Shown here: positions 23,993 through 32,047 of the stretch, piece by piece
How the letters are laid out: every line of letters begins with the position of its first letter
Position numbering within the stretch: position 1 is the stretch's first letter
Assembly: GCA_963777895.1 (NCBI GenBank)
Contig: CAVZSF010000007.1
Location: 186,001-250,000, forward strand
Direction of reading: 5' to 3'
Origin: UBA2241 sp963777895
Lineage (GTDB): Bacteria > Actinomycetota > Thermoleophilia > UBA2241
Length of the DNA stretch: 64,000 nt
The notes under the pieces: model-generated
The model's database searches: none
Told to the model about the DNA's origin: nothing
The model's input: only the letters and a program-made list of their open reading frames with translations
Made by a program: the position numbers and the translations under genes

Positions 23993-25111
23993 TCAGCCCC
24001 GAGGCTTGCCCGCGCTCTCGATGACCAGCCGGCTGGCTCCGCCCGAGAAGCGCAGCGTGTAGCGGTCGACGGCGTCGCCGTAGCCGTCCGATTCGAGCCT
24101 CGTCGGGCCTCCGACGCCGTGCAGCTTCTGGCCGTCGAAGACGAGCTCGCTGGCGCCGCCGCTGATGGCGGCCTGGACGGGCACGCCGGCGGGGCGGCGC
24201 AGGACGATCTTGCTGGCGCCGCCCGTGACCCGGATCGGCACCGTCCCGACCGGCGCAGGCAGCGTGATGGAGACATCGCTCGCGCCGCCCTTGATCTCGA
24301 GCGACCTCAACTCGAGGCCGGCGAGGTCGGCAGTGAACTTCCAGAGCCCTCCCCGGACGGCGATCTCCCACGGCGTCGCCGTCCCCAGGACCACGCTGGT
24401 CTCCTGCGTGCGCCAGTCGAAGGGCCGGAAGCGCCGCTTCTGCCTGATGCTGACGGTGCCCTCGTGGGATGTGATCTCGGGCACTGCGCCCTCGAAACGG
24501 CCGCGACACAGGTCCTTGAGCGTCGGGTCGACGACCACGTGGACCTTGCCCGCTCCCGCCAGGAACTCGAGCCGGGCCACGGCGAACGAACCCTGGGGGG
24601 CCACGAACTCCCGGGGATCGCCGCCGCCTACGGCAGTCTCGGCGCCGGATGACAGGATGCGGGCGCCGAGCTCGTCGAGCGCGGCGTGCGTGGTGCGGAG
24701 GTAGTCGCGGATGATCGCGAGGTCTGCGTCGGGGAGCGGCTCGAGCTTGGCGCGCGCCGCCAGCTCGACTTCGCCGTACAGGCGCGCGCCAAGCTCGAGC
24801 GCCGCCGGCGTGAGGCTGACGACGACGCGCCGGCGGTCCTGAGGATCGACGACGCGCAGGCCATACCCGGCGCGCTCCAACCGGTCGATGGCGGTGGTGG
24901 TGGCGCCGGGGGAGAGGCCGGTGCCTTCGGCGAGCTGTCCGGCGGCGAGCTGGCCGTCCGCATAGAGCAGCGCGAGACAGCGCAGGTCGCTGCGGTTCAA
25001 GCCGAAGCGCGACGCCAGGGCGTCGTCGAGCCGGTCGCCCGCGGCGCGCACCTCGCGAAGGCCGGTGGTCACCTCGAGGACGAGGCCGTCGTGCACGTTC
25101 GTCTCCTCCAT
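23993..25111 (-). CDS. MarR-family regulator fused to a DUF4097-like beta-repeat domain
   Basis: A 372-residue fusion. Residues 1 to about 150 are a MarR winged helix: DLRCLALLYADGQLAAGQLA, then SPGATTTAIDRLERAGYGLR and the wing DPQDRRRVVV. From about 180 the protein becomes a beta-rich repeat domain of the DUF4097 / putative-adhesin type, with SLEIKGGASDVSITLPA, VTGGASKIVLRR, ISGGASELVFDG and FSGGASRLVIES as four GGAS turns. No signal peptide or membrane segment is present. It is divergent from a Drr-type exporter it probably controls. A GTG six codons downstream (25096) has a better GGAGGA site and may be the true start. Confidence 0.83.
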   Translation of the reverse strand: MEETNVHDGLVLEVTTGLREVRAAGDRLDDALASRFGLNRSDLRCLALLYADGQLAAGQLAEGTGLSPGATTTAIDRLERAGYGLRVVDPQDRRRVVVSLTPAALELGARLYGEVELAARAKLEPLPDADLAIIRDYLRTTHAALDELGARILSSGAETAVGGGDPREFVAPQGSFAVARLEFLAGAGKVHVVVDPTLKDLCRGRFEGAVPEITSHEGTVSIRQKRRFRPFDWRTQETSVVLGTATPWEIAVRGGLWKFTADLAGLELRSLEIKGGASDVSITLPAPVGTVPIRVTGGASKIVLRRPAGVPVQAAISGGASELVFDGQKLHGVGGPTRLESDGYGDAVDRYTLRFSGGASRLVIESAGKPRG

Positions 25112-25141
25112 GTCGCGAGAATGATACCACGACGGAATAGT

Positions 25142-25182
25142 TTGACAATCGAAAAGTTCTGCGTAGACTGGCGAACGTTCGC
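25142..25182 (+). promoter_or_regulatory. Promoter and 12-bp palindrome of the ABC exporter operon
   Basis: TTGACA (25142-25147), a 16-base spacer and TAGACT (25164-25169) form a good promoter. The exact palindrome GCGAACGTTCGC (25171-25182) covers the expected transcription start and could be the operator for the divergent MarR fusion. A minus-strand TATCAT at 25121-25126 may be the -10 box of the regulator gene. Confidence 0.55.
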
Positions 25183-25329
25183 TGCAACCGACACCGGCAG
25201 CGGACGACCAGGAAAGCCCGCATCGGGCATCTACGCGGGGTGCCAGGCTGCGGGCAGAGAGAAGAACGACCTGTCGTCGGGTAACTCCGTGGGGTGCCCG
25301 AGCGGCAGGCAGGACGAAGGGCGGTAGCG

Positions 25330-26298
25330 ATGACGACTGCGATCGAGGCCAGAGACCTCGTGAAGACGTACTCCAAGGACGTCAGGGCCCTCGACGGCCT
25401 GAGCTTCGCCGTAGAGCAGGGGACGGTCTTTGGTCTGGTCGGTCCGAACGGTGCCGGCAAGTCGACCACGGTGAAGATCCTCACGACGCTGTCGCGTCCA
25501 GACGCGGGCGACGCGACGGTGGCCGGCCTCGACGTCGTCAGGAGGCCGGCCGACGTGCGACGCGTGATCGGCGTCGTCGGGCAGAAGTCGGGGGTGGATC
25601 TTGCGGCAACGGGCCACGAGAACCTGGTGCTGCAGGGCCGCGTGTACGGGATGAGCGGACGCGAGGCGCGGCGGCGCGCCGATGAGCTCCTCGAGCGCAT
25701 CGGGCTCGCCGGCGCGGGCGGCCGCGTGGTCAAGACCTACTCCGGCGGCATGCAGCGCAAGCTGGACGTGGCCATCGGGCTCGTCCATGAGCCTCAGGTG
25801 CTCTTCCTGGACGAGCCCACGACCGGGCTTGACCCGGAGGCGCGCACCGACATGTGGCAGGAGATCGAGCGCCTCACCGGCGAGGGCATGACGATCCTGC
25901 TCACGACCCACTACCTGGAGGAAGCCGACCGCCTCGCACGCCGCCTGGCCATCGTCGACCGCGGCCGCGTCGTGGCGGAGGGTGAGCCCGAGGCGCTCAA
26001 GGGCGAGTTGCGCGGTGACGCGATCGCCGTCGAGCTGGCGGAGCAGTCGCTCGACGGCGAGGTGCGCCACGCCATCGACCGCGTGCAGGGGGTGCGCGAC
26101 GTCCTCGTCGAAGGCCGCATGCTGCGCGCCCGCGCCGACAGCGGCGCGGCAGCCGTGCCGGCCGTTCTGGCGGCGCTCGAAGCCGGGGGCGTCGCCGTTA
26201 CCTCCGTGACCGTTTCGCGGCCCTCCCTGGACGACGTGTATCTGCGCTATGCGGGCCGCGCCTTCGAGGACGCGGACCGCGAGAAGGAGTCCCGATGA
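25330..26298 (+). CDS. ABC exporter ATP-binding protein (DrrA-like)
   Basis: A 322-residue ATPase of the daunorubicin-resistance type. Walker A GPNGAGKST is at 38-46, the signature reads YSGGMQRKLD, Walker B is VLFLDEPTTGLDP and the switch histidine follows in LLTTHYLEE. The extra C-terminal 90 residues (ending DDVYLRYAGRAFED) are the DrrA-type regulatory tail with the LDDVYL motif. With the permease downstream it should export a drug or lipid. ATG at 25330; the stop overlaps the permease start as ATGA. Confidence 0.93.
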   Translation: MTTAIEARDLVKTYSKDVRALDGLSFAVEQGTVFGLVGPNGAGKSTTVKILTTLSRPDAGDATVAGLDVVRRPADVRRVIGVVGQKSGVDLAATGHENLVLQGRVYGMSGREARRRADELLERIGLAGAGGRVVKTYSGGMQRKLDVAIGLVHEPQVLFLDEPTTGLDPEARTDMWQEIERLTGEGMTILLTTHYLEEADRLARRLAIVDRGRVVAEGEPEALKGELRGDAIAVELAEQSLDGEVRHAIDRVQGVRDVLVEGRMLRARADSGAAAVPAVLAALEAGGVAVTSVTVSRPSLDDVYLRYAGRAFEDADREKESR

Positions 26299-27071
26299 TG
26301 ACCCTGGTGAGACATTCCTGGTACATGACCTGGCGGCACCTGCGGAACCTGTTCCGGCAGCCCGCCTGGATCGCCATCTCGCTGGCGCAGCCCATCGTCT
26401 GGCTGCTGCTCTACGGCGCCCTCTTCAGGAAGATCGTCGAGATCCCGGGCTTCGGCGCGGGCTCCTACGTCGACTTCCTCACGCCGGGCATCGTGGTGAT
26501 GACCTGCCTGTTCTCGGCGGGGTGGAGCGGCATGGGCATCATCGAGGACATGAACCGCGGCGTGGTCGACCGTTTCCTGGTGACACCCGTCAGCCGGGCG
26601 GCCCTCATCTGGGGCCGCATCGCGCAGCTCGGCATCGTCGCCGTCATCCAATCCGCCATCATCATCGTCCTGGGACTCGTCCTCGGGGCCCACTTCCCCG
26701 GCGGCTTCCTGGGGATCGTGGCGCTGGTCGTCGGATCGGTCCTCCTCGGGTCAGGGTTCGGCGCGCTGTCGAATGCCATTGCGCTGCTGTCGCGCAAGGA
26801 AGAGACGATGATCGCCGCCTCCAACTTCATCCTCCTGCCCCTGACCTTCCTGTCATCGGTGTTCATGGCGCAGGCGCTGATGCCGCAGTGGATGCAGGAC
26901 GTGGCGCAGTACAACCCCGTGAACTGGGCGGTGCAGGCCGGGCGGGGGGCGCTCGAGGCCGACCCGGCCTGGGGCAGCGTCCTGTGGCGGCTCTTCTGGC
27001 TCGCCGTGTTCGCGGCCGTCAGCGGGATGCTCGCGACGAGAGCCTTCCGGGCCTACCGCCGCTCGGTCTGA
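26295..27071 (+). CDS. ABC-2 type exporter permease (DrrB-like)
   Basis: A 258-residue ABC-2 permease with six hydrophobic segments. The N-terminal amphipathic stretch LRNLFRQPAWIAISLAQPI and the family block LLPLTFLSSVFMAQALMP, followed by YNPVNWAVQAGR, are typical of DrrB. It forms a membrane dimer that works with two copies of the ATPase encoded just upstream, with which it overlaps by 4 bases. The pair is divergent from the MarR fusion gene. Confidence 0.93.
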   Translation: MMTLVRHSWYMTWRHLRNLFRQPAWIAISLAQPIVWLLLYGALFRKIVEIPGFGAGSYVDFLTPGIVVMTCLFSAGWSGMGIIEDMNRGVVDRFLVTPVSRAALIWGRIAQLGIVAVIQSAIIIVLGLVLGAHFPGGFLGIVALVVGSVLLGSGFGALSNAIALLSRKEETMIAASNFILLPLTFLSSVFMAQALMPQWMQDVAQYNPVNWAVQAGRGALEADPAWGSVLWRLFWLAVFAAVSGMLATRAFRAYRRSV

Positions 27072-27090
27072 CGGGCGCGTCCGGGCAGGA

Positions 27091-27134
27091 ACGAGACGCG
27101 CGGGGCGCCCGTACGGGCGCCCCGCGCGTCTCGT
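27091..27134. terminator. 44-bp perfect palindrome between convergent genes
   Basis: 27091-27112 and 27113-27134 are exact reverse complements with no unpaired loop bases. It sits 20 bases after the permease stop and 22 bases beyond the stop of the opposing gene, as expected for a bidirectional terminator. Confidence 0.8.
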
Positions 27135-27155
27135 CTTCGTTCGTCGCGGCCGTCG

Positions 27156-27569
27156 TCAGCTCAGGGCTTCGCCGGCGTGTGGTCCGGGTCCCATGTCCCA
27201 CACCGAGTCGACGGTGATCCTCACCACGTACTTCATGGGCGGCAGGTGCAACTGCTCGCTGATGGCGCGCAGCTTCTCGTTCACCTGGTCGAAGACCTCG
27301 CCATGGTCGATCAGCTCCGCGCGGCCCTTCACCTGCATCGCCACCTTGCGCTCGGGATCGTGGATGCCGACGGCGACGCGCGGGTCGTGCTCGAGGTTCT
27401 CGCGCGTCTTGTGGCTGAACATGTCGGCGAAGTAGAGGTGCTCGTCGTCGAGCAGGGCGCCACTGCCCTTGATCGACACGTTCGGCATGCCGTCCGGGGC
27501 GACGGTGGCCACCCATACGTTGTGGCCGCCGGCGAGCAGGTCGTGGAGCTCCTTGGGGATCGCGGTCAT
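27156..27569 (-). CDS. Pyridoxamine 5'-phosphate oxidase-like FMN-binding protein
   Basis: A 137-residue split-barrel flavoprotein of the PNPOx-like family. VWVATVAPDGMPNVSIKG and DDEHLYFADMFSHKTRENL are the usual FMN-binding stretches, and VKGRAELIDHG follows. These small proteins bind FMN, F420 or heme and are usually not vitamin B6 oxidases. The ATG at 27569 has a strong AGGAGG 5 bases upstream. It lies 25 bases after the phosphatase gene and may be cotranscribed with it. Confidence 0.83.
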   Translation of the reverse strand: MTAIPKELHDLLAGGHNVWVATVAPDGMPNVSIKGSGALLDDEHLYFADMFSHKTRENLEHDPRVAVGIHDPERKVAMQVKGRAELIDHGEVFDQVNEKLRAISEQLHLPPMKYVVRITVDSVWDMGPGPHAGEALS

Positions 27570-27594
27570 GGCTGCCTCCTGCGAGCTGGGGTGA

Positions 27595-29148
27595 TCAGGG
27601 AATGCGGACGAGGACGACGGCGGTGTCGTCGCGCAGATGGCCGCCGGCGAAGCGGCGCGCCTGGTCGACCAGGCGCGCCGCTTCGCCGGCCACCGGCTGG
27701 GCTGCCGCTCCCGCAAGGGCGGACGGCAGCTCGTCCCAGAAGAGCCTGTGGTCGTCGTTCATCGCTTCAGAGAGACCGTCGGTGAAGAGCAGTAGGACGC
27801 CCCCCGGGTCGAGACGGTCGACGCTGGTCGCGAAGCGCGCGCCAGCGTCGACACCCAGCGGCAATGCCGGGTCCTGGTACAGCTCGCGCGCGCCCGATCC
27901 GTCGATCGCGTACGGCCGCGGATGCCCCGCGATGGCGTATTCCACGCGACGGTGCTGCCGGTCGAGCAGGACGAGCGCGACGGTCACGAAGTCGGACTCG
28001 TCGCCGTCCAGGTCGGAGTGGACCGCGCGGTTCACTTCGCGAAGCCACTCGCCGGCCTCGAGCCCTGCGCTCGCGAAGGCCCGCAGGGTGAAGCGCGTCA
28101 TGGCCATGCGGCGCGTGGCGCGGAGGCCCTTGCCACAGGCGTCGCCGACGGCGAGCATGATGCGGCCGTCGGGGAGCTCGGCTAGGTCGTAGAAGTCACC
28201 GCCGACGCGGGCCACGTCGGAGGCGGCCTCGTAAACGGCGTCGATCTCGAGGCCGCGCACCTGGGGCACGGCCGGCAGCAGCAGCTTCTGCAGCTGCTCG
28301 GCCAGCTCGTGCTCGCGTTCGTAGGCGGCTTCGGCTTCGCTCGCCGCCTTCCCCAGGATCTCCTCGCGCCGCTTGCGCTCGGTGATGTCGCTGAAGACCG
28401 TGGCGAAGCGCCTTGGCGACGGGCTGTAGGCGACCACCATGTAGTACTTCCCGAGGCTCTCGGCGGCGCTCTCGAACTGCATCTGGCGTCCCGTCAGCGC
28501 GACTTCTCCGTAGCGCTCGATCCAGGACGGCTCCAGGTCGGGGATCACCTCGAGGACCGTCCTGCCCAGGATGTCGCTGCGGGAGAGACCGGTGAGCTGC
28601 TCGAACGCCTCGTTCGCGTCGAGGAAGCGATAATCCACCGCCTTCCCCGTCTCGTCGGTGATGATCTCGTGGACAGCGAAGCCGTTCGTCATGCGGCTGA
28701 ACAGGAGGCCGTACTCCATCTGGCTCTCCTGGAGCTGTTCGTTGGCCGTGGCGAGCTCGCTCTGCTGCCGCTTGTTGTCGAGGGTGAGGGCGAGCTCGGC
28801 GGCGAAGTTGCCGACGAAGGGCACGTACGGCTCGACGTCCCCGCGCCGGTCGACCAGCACGTACAGGCAGCCGTAGTGGTGGTGAAGCGTCGAGACCGGC
28901 AGCACGAGAGCGTCGTTGCCGTCCGCCCGCTGCCAGGGATCGTCCGGGACCGGGGCACAGGTCAGCATCTGATACGCGTCGTCCCAGTCGCCGTCGAGCA
29001 CCTCGGCGTCGTCGATGACCGCGGCGGTCGCTCGCGTGCCGGGGAGGATGCGCAGGGCGTGCGCGGCGAACTCGGCCGCCTGCTCGCTGCTGGCGAGCAG
29101 CTGCAGCACGTTGTGCACGGCGAGCAGCTGTCCGAGGACGGCCTCCAC
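27595..29148 (-). CDS. GAF/PAS-domain SpoIIE-type serine phosphatase
   Basis: A 517-residue cytosolic signalling protein. Residues 1 to about 125 look like a GAF domain, about 140-265 is a PAS domain (GFAVHEIITDETGKAVDYRF, then LGRTVLEVIPDLEP), a short coiled coil follows (ASEAEAAYEREHELAEQLQK), and from about 295 a PP2C/SpoIIE phosphatase with GGDFYDL, VGDACGKG, LLFTDGLSEA and DDTAVVLV. Such enzymes dephosphorylate anti-anti-sigma factors to switch on a sigma factor. It follows the MEDS gene by 16 bases. The 3' part of the gene contains an exact 48-bp palindrome. Confidence 0.9.
   Translation of the reverse strand: MEAVLGQLLAVHNVLQLLASSEQAAEFAAHALRILPGTRATAAVIDDAEVLDGDWDDAYQMLTCAPVPDDPWQRADGNDALVLPVSTLHHHYGCLYVLVDRRGDVEPYVPFVGNFAAELALTLDNKRQQSELATANEQLQESQMEYGLLFSRMTNGFAVHEIITDETGKAVDYRFLDANEAFEQLTGLSRSDILGRTVLEVIPDLEPSWIERYGEVALTGRQMQFESAAESLGKYYMVVAYSPSPRRFATVFSDITERKRREEILGKAASEAEAAYEREHELAEQLQKLLLPAVPQVRGLEIDAVYEAASDVARVGGDFYDLAELPDGRIMLAVGDACGKGLRATRRMAMTRFTLRAFASAGLEAGEWLREVNRAVHSDLDGDESDFVTVALVLLDRQHRRVEYAIAGHPRPYAIDGSGARELYQDPALPLGVDAGARFATSVDRLDPGGVLLLFTDGLSEAMNDDHRLFWDELPSALAGAAAQPVAGEAARLVDQARRFAGGHLRDDTAVVLVRIP
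27643..27690. repeat. Exact 48-bp palindrome inside the phosphatase gene
   Basis: 27643-27666 and 27667-27690 are perfect reverse complements centred on GTCGAC. It lies within the SpoIIE domain codons for EAARLVDQARRFAG and is unlike the intergenic terminators because it is coding. Confidence 0.95.
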
Positions 29149-29164
29149 GCGGCCTCCGATGGCG

Positions 29165-29755
29165 CTACCTCACCATGGTCCCGACGTGACCCAGGAACTG
29201 GTCGGGCGTCATGTAATACGGGTTCCGGACCATCTGTCCCCTGACCAGCATCAACGGATGGACGCGCAGGATGTCGAGGATGGTGGCCCCATCGAAGCGG
29301 TGGACGTCGTACTGGCAGAGGGCTGTGACGGGCATCTCGGCGAGCACGTCGTTGAGCCTGGCTTCGTACTCGACGATGCGCTCGCCGCCCGGCACTTCCC
29401 TCGACCAGGTCGTCTCACCAGTCGCGCGCGCCCGTGCGAAGCCCGACGCCACCGACGACCGGTGGAACTCGTGCCAGTGTGCGAACATGCGCTCGGGTTC
29501 GAACGAGCCCGTCGGACAGTAGACGTCGCGTGTGTGCGAGAGGGCGAAGGCCGGTGGGGAGGGGAGGTCGACGCCCAGCTCCTCGAGCCAAGCCGCGACG
29601 AGATCGAGATCGCCGTCGGTGAAGTAGGCGACTCGTTCGCCTTCGGTGAGCCCGTCGCCGACGAACCGGGCCACGACCTCGCGGCGTTCGTCCTCGTCGT
29701 CGTAGATCAGGCAGACGTGGGTGCCCGAGCCTGCCGGTGTGAACTCGGTCTCCAT
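29165..29755 (-). CDS. MEDS-domain sensor protein
   Basis: A 196-residue protein with a MEDS (methanogen/methylotroph, DcmR sensory) domain, a RecA-like fold used to sense ligands in one- and two-component regulators. GTHVCLIYDDEDERREVVARF at the start (in parts) and the block GERVAYFTD are diagnostic. Here the domain stands alone with no DNA-binding or kinase part. The gene directly precedes the phosphatase gene in the same unit, so it probably provides input to that pathway. ATG at 29755 with GGGGGG upstream. Confidence 0.82.
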   Translation of the reverse strand: METEFTPAGSGTHVCLIYDDEDERREVVARFVGDGLTEGERVAYFTDGDLDLVAAWLEELGVDLPSPPAFALSHTRDVYCPTGSFEPERMFAHWHEFHRSSVASGFARARATGETTWSREVPGGERIVEYEARLNDVLAEMPVTALCQYDVHRFDGATILDILRVHPLMLVRGQMVRNPYYMTPDQFLGHVGTMVR

Positions 29756-29866
29756 GCCGAACCCCCCGTGCCCGATGCCGCGCAAGACCCTTGGCGAGTC
29801 AAGCATCGCCCGAATCATGGCCCTGCGGGTCGGCCACGTAAACCCCGGGTCCCAACGCCGGTCGGC

Positions 29867-29895
29867 TTGCACAGGTCGGATGTGACCAATAGAGT
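29867..29895 (+). promoter_or_regulatory. Possible promoter of the secreted CXXCH protein
   Basis: TTGCAC (29867-29872), 17 bases, then TAGAGT (29890-29895). The -35 box is weak. The leader would be about 43 bases, with a 4-bp hairpin (CCCT/AGGG) and a perfect AGGAGG 4 bases before the ATG. Confidence 0.4.
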
Positions 29896-29944
29896 GCGCC
29901 GCAACCCTCAAAAAGGGCGACCCGCAAGCGAGTCAGGAGGCAGG

Positions 29945-31177
29945 ATGCAGAGAACTCGCGGACACCACATCGCAAGAAGAATGGCAGCTCTCGCGGTGCT
30001 CGCGCTGGCCCTCGTGGCGTTCCTCGGCGTCGTCGCACAGCCGGCTGCGGCCATCGAGGCATGGGACGGCCACGGTGGGGCCAGCTGTACGAAGTGCCAC
30101 AGCGCCGGCCGTTCGGACGCCGCCTGCACGCAGAGCGGCTGCCACAACAACGCGACGACGCCGTTCGTGTCGCGCCAGACTGCGGGCACCGCCACGCGCA
30201 ACTGCTGGACGTGCCATCAGCCCGGGCAGGACATGAGCGGCGTCCAGACCGACCCGGGGTGCAGCACCGGCGCCGCAGGCGCCGCCTGCCACGGCACGGC
30301 GACGCCGCACATGGGCTCCAACCTCAAGGGCTGCACCACGTGCCACGGCACCGTCCAGAGCATCAGCAACCCCGACGGCAGCGCCCACCACAACAACACG
30401 GCCTACAGCGCGCCGACGTGCACTGACTGCCACAAGACGGGCGGCCCCGCCGTCGCGCCGCATCCGGCCTACACGGGCGAGACGTGCAGCACATGCCACG
30501 TCGGCATGACGTCGACGCATCCGGCTGCCGCCGCCCTGATCAGCCCGACGCTGACCGCGACGGCGAATCCAACGGCCATCACGGTGGCCGGCGGGACGAC
30601 CGTCGTCTCCGGCACGCTGATGAACGGCGCGACCGCCGTGCCCGGCGCCACTCTGGTCCTCCAGAAGGCGGCGACCGGCACCACGACCTTCACGCAGGCC
30701 GGCGCGACCGTCGTGAGCGGCGCCGGCGGCGCCTACGCCTTCGCGGCGATCGCGCCGAGCGGCAACACGACCTACCGGGTCATCGCGCACGGCGTCGTCG
30801 TAGGCAACACGACCTACCGTCCGGCGAAGAGCGCGACGATGGACGTCACGGCTCCGGCAAGCTCCATCAAGCCGGTCGTCACGATCGCACTGAGCGGGAC
30901 GAGCGTCCGCGTGACCAGGAAGATCACCATCAAGGGCACGCTGACGCCGGTCAAGAGCGGTACCGTCAAGATCGTGGTCAAGAGAAGAACGGCCAGCGGC
31001 AGCTTCAAGACGTTCACGACCAAGACCGTGACGCTGGTCGCCGGCGCCACCTCCAGCACCTATGCCTGGGGGTACAAGACCACCAAGAAGGGCGTCTACA
31101 AGACGCAGACTGTGTCCGCCGCTTCCACGGGCTACCTCAAGGCCGTGAGCGTCTGGAAGAAGTTCACGGTCAAGTAA
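29945..31177 (+). CDS. Secreted multi-heme c-type cytochrome-like protein with Ig-like tail
   Basis: A 410-residue exported protein. Residues 1-36 are a signal peptide ending AQPAAA. The next 150 residues hold five CXXCH heme motifs (Cys48, 87, 130, 159, 181) and two longer ones: a CX4CH at 61-67 and a CX8CH at 106-116, in each case with the final CH. Many additional histidines could be axial ligands. From about residue 200 the chain is Thr/Ala-rich with one carboxypeptidase-regulatory-like repeat and one Ig-like repeat ending KAVSVWKKFTVK. It is probably on the cell surface in extracellular electron transfer or redox sensing; this role is inferred. Confidence 0.8.
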   Translation: MQRTRGHHIARRMAALAVLALALVAFLGVVAQPAAAIEAWDGHGGASCTKCHSAGRSDAACTQSGCHNNATTPFVSRQTAGTATRNCWTCHQPGQDMSGVQTDPGCSTGAAGAACHGTATPHMGSNLKGCTTCHGTVQSISNPDGSAHHNNTAYSAPTCTDCHKTGGPAVAPHPAYTGETCSTCHVGMTSTHPAAAALISPTLTATANPTAITVAGGTTVVSGTLMNGATAVPGATLVLQKAATGTTTFTQAGATVVSGAGGAYAFAAIAPSGNTTYRVIAHGVVVGNTTYRPAKSATMDVTAPASSIKPVVTIALSGTSVRVTRKITIKGTLTPVKSGTVKIVVKRRTASGSFKTFTTKTVTLVAGATSSTYAWGYKTTKKGVYKTQTVSAASTGYLKAVSVWKKFTVK

Positions 31178-31217
31178 ACGAGTGAGCGTCGCGGGGCGAC
31201 GAAGCTCCGCACGCTGA

Positions 31218-31233
31218 GGCGCCGAAAGGCGCC
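31218..31233 (+). terminator. GAAA-loop hairpin after the CXXCH protein
   Basis: GGCGCC/GGCGCC stem around GAAA, 40 bases after the stop and just before a larger hairpin. Confidence 0.45.
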
Positions 31234-31244
31234 CGCTCGAGAAG

Positions 31245-31282
31245 GACGCGACGGGGGCGGCGAGAGCCGCCCCCGTCGCGTC
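31245..31282 (+). terminator. Perfect 17-bp hairpin terminator with GAGA loop
   Basis: Arms 31245-31261 and 31266-31282 pair exactly around the GNRA-type loop GAGA. It separates the CXXCH gene from the signal-peptidase-like gene. Confidence 0.75.
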
Positions 31283-31381
31283 TCGGCGCAAGCCGGTCGC
31301 AATGCGGCGCTGCGGCCGTGCCGGCGCTTTGTCATCCGCCATTCGCTCGACTCCCAGGCGCGCCTTGCCGAGAATGGGAGC

Positions 31382-31972
31382 ATGAAGCTGGCGCCGACAG
31401 ACCCCCGCGGACGACGACGCGTGCTGATCGTGATCGTCGTCCTCATCCTGGTGATCTTGGCGCTGCTCGTCGGCAACGCCTACGTCTTCAACGTGTTCAT
31501 GGGCAGCGGCGACATGATGGCGCCGGCGATCGACAGGGGCGACATCATCGTCAACTACCGGCTCGCCTATCGCTTCGGCGACCCGCAGCGCGGCGACCTC
31601 GTCGCGTTTCGCCTGCCGGGATCGTCTGAGGACAGCACCTGCACCTTCGTGAGACGCATCGTCGGTCTGCCCGGCGAGACGCTGTCTCTCGAGGACGGCA
31701 GGCTCTGCGTGGATGGGCGGCCGCTCGACGAGCCCTATCTGCAGACGTCGGCGAGCGGCTCAGCGGTGCGCACCGAGCCGGTGGTGTACGACGACGCCGT
31801 CCCGGCGGACGATTGGGCGGCGGCGGCGCCGGCCTGGATGCTCTTCCGGCCCTTCAACGTGCCGAACGGCTCCTTCTACCTCTTGGCTGACGATCGGGGC
31901 CAGGGTGGCGACAGCCGGATCTTCGGGCCGGTCGGTCGCGACGAGATCGCCGGCCGTATCCTCTGGCACTGA
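31382..31972 (+). CDS. Signal peptidase I-like protein lacking the Ser-Lys dyad
   Basis: A 196-residue membrane protein of the S26 (LepB/SipS) family with one N-terminal membrane segment (about 14-36). The family blocks are all recognisable, but the catalytic residues are gone: the box that reads GDSMYPTL in active enzymes is GDMMAPAI here (43-50), putting Met45 at the serine, and the general-base box YVKRIIGLPGD reads FVRRIVGLPGE with Arg91 at the lysine. The last box LADDRGQGGDSRIFGPV is intact. Ser42 is two residues from the expected serine and could be considered. It is therefore probably a binding pseudo-peptidase. GGGAG lies 5 bases before the ATG. Confidence 0.82.
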   Translation: MKLAPTDPRGRRRVLIVIVVLILVILALLVGNAYVFNVFMGSGDMMAPAIDRGDIIVNYRLAYRFGDPQRGDLVAFRLPGSSEDSTCTFVRRIVGLPGETLSLEDGRLCVDGRPLDEPYLQTSASGSAVRTEPVVYDDAVPADDWAAAAPAWMLFRPFNVPNGSFYLLADDRGQGGDSRIFGPVGRDEIAGRILWH

Positions 31973-32047
31973 AGCCTGGTGCTAGAGTCGTTCCTCCTGA
32001 GCCGGAGCGTTCCGGCTGCCGGTCGCGATGAGGAGGCAGACCCTTCC

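Noticed and set aside
29880..29944. A riboswitch in the leader of the multi-CXXCH gene
   Set aside because: The leader is about 43 bases with only a 4-bp stem, too short for known riboswitches.
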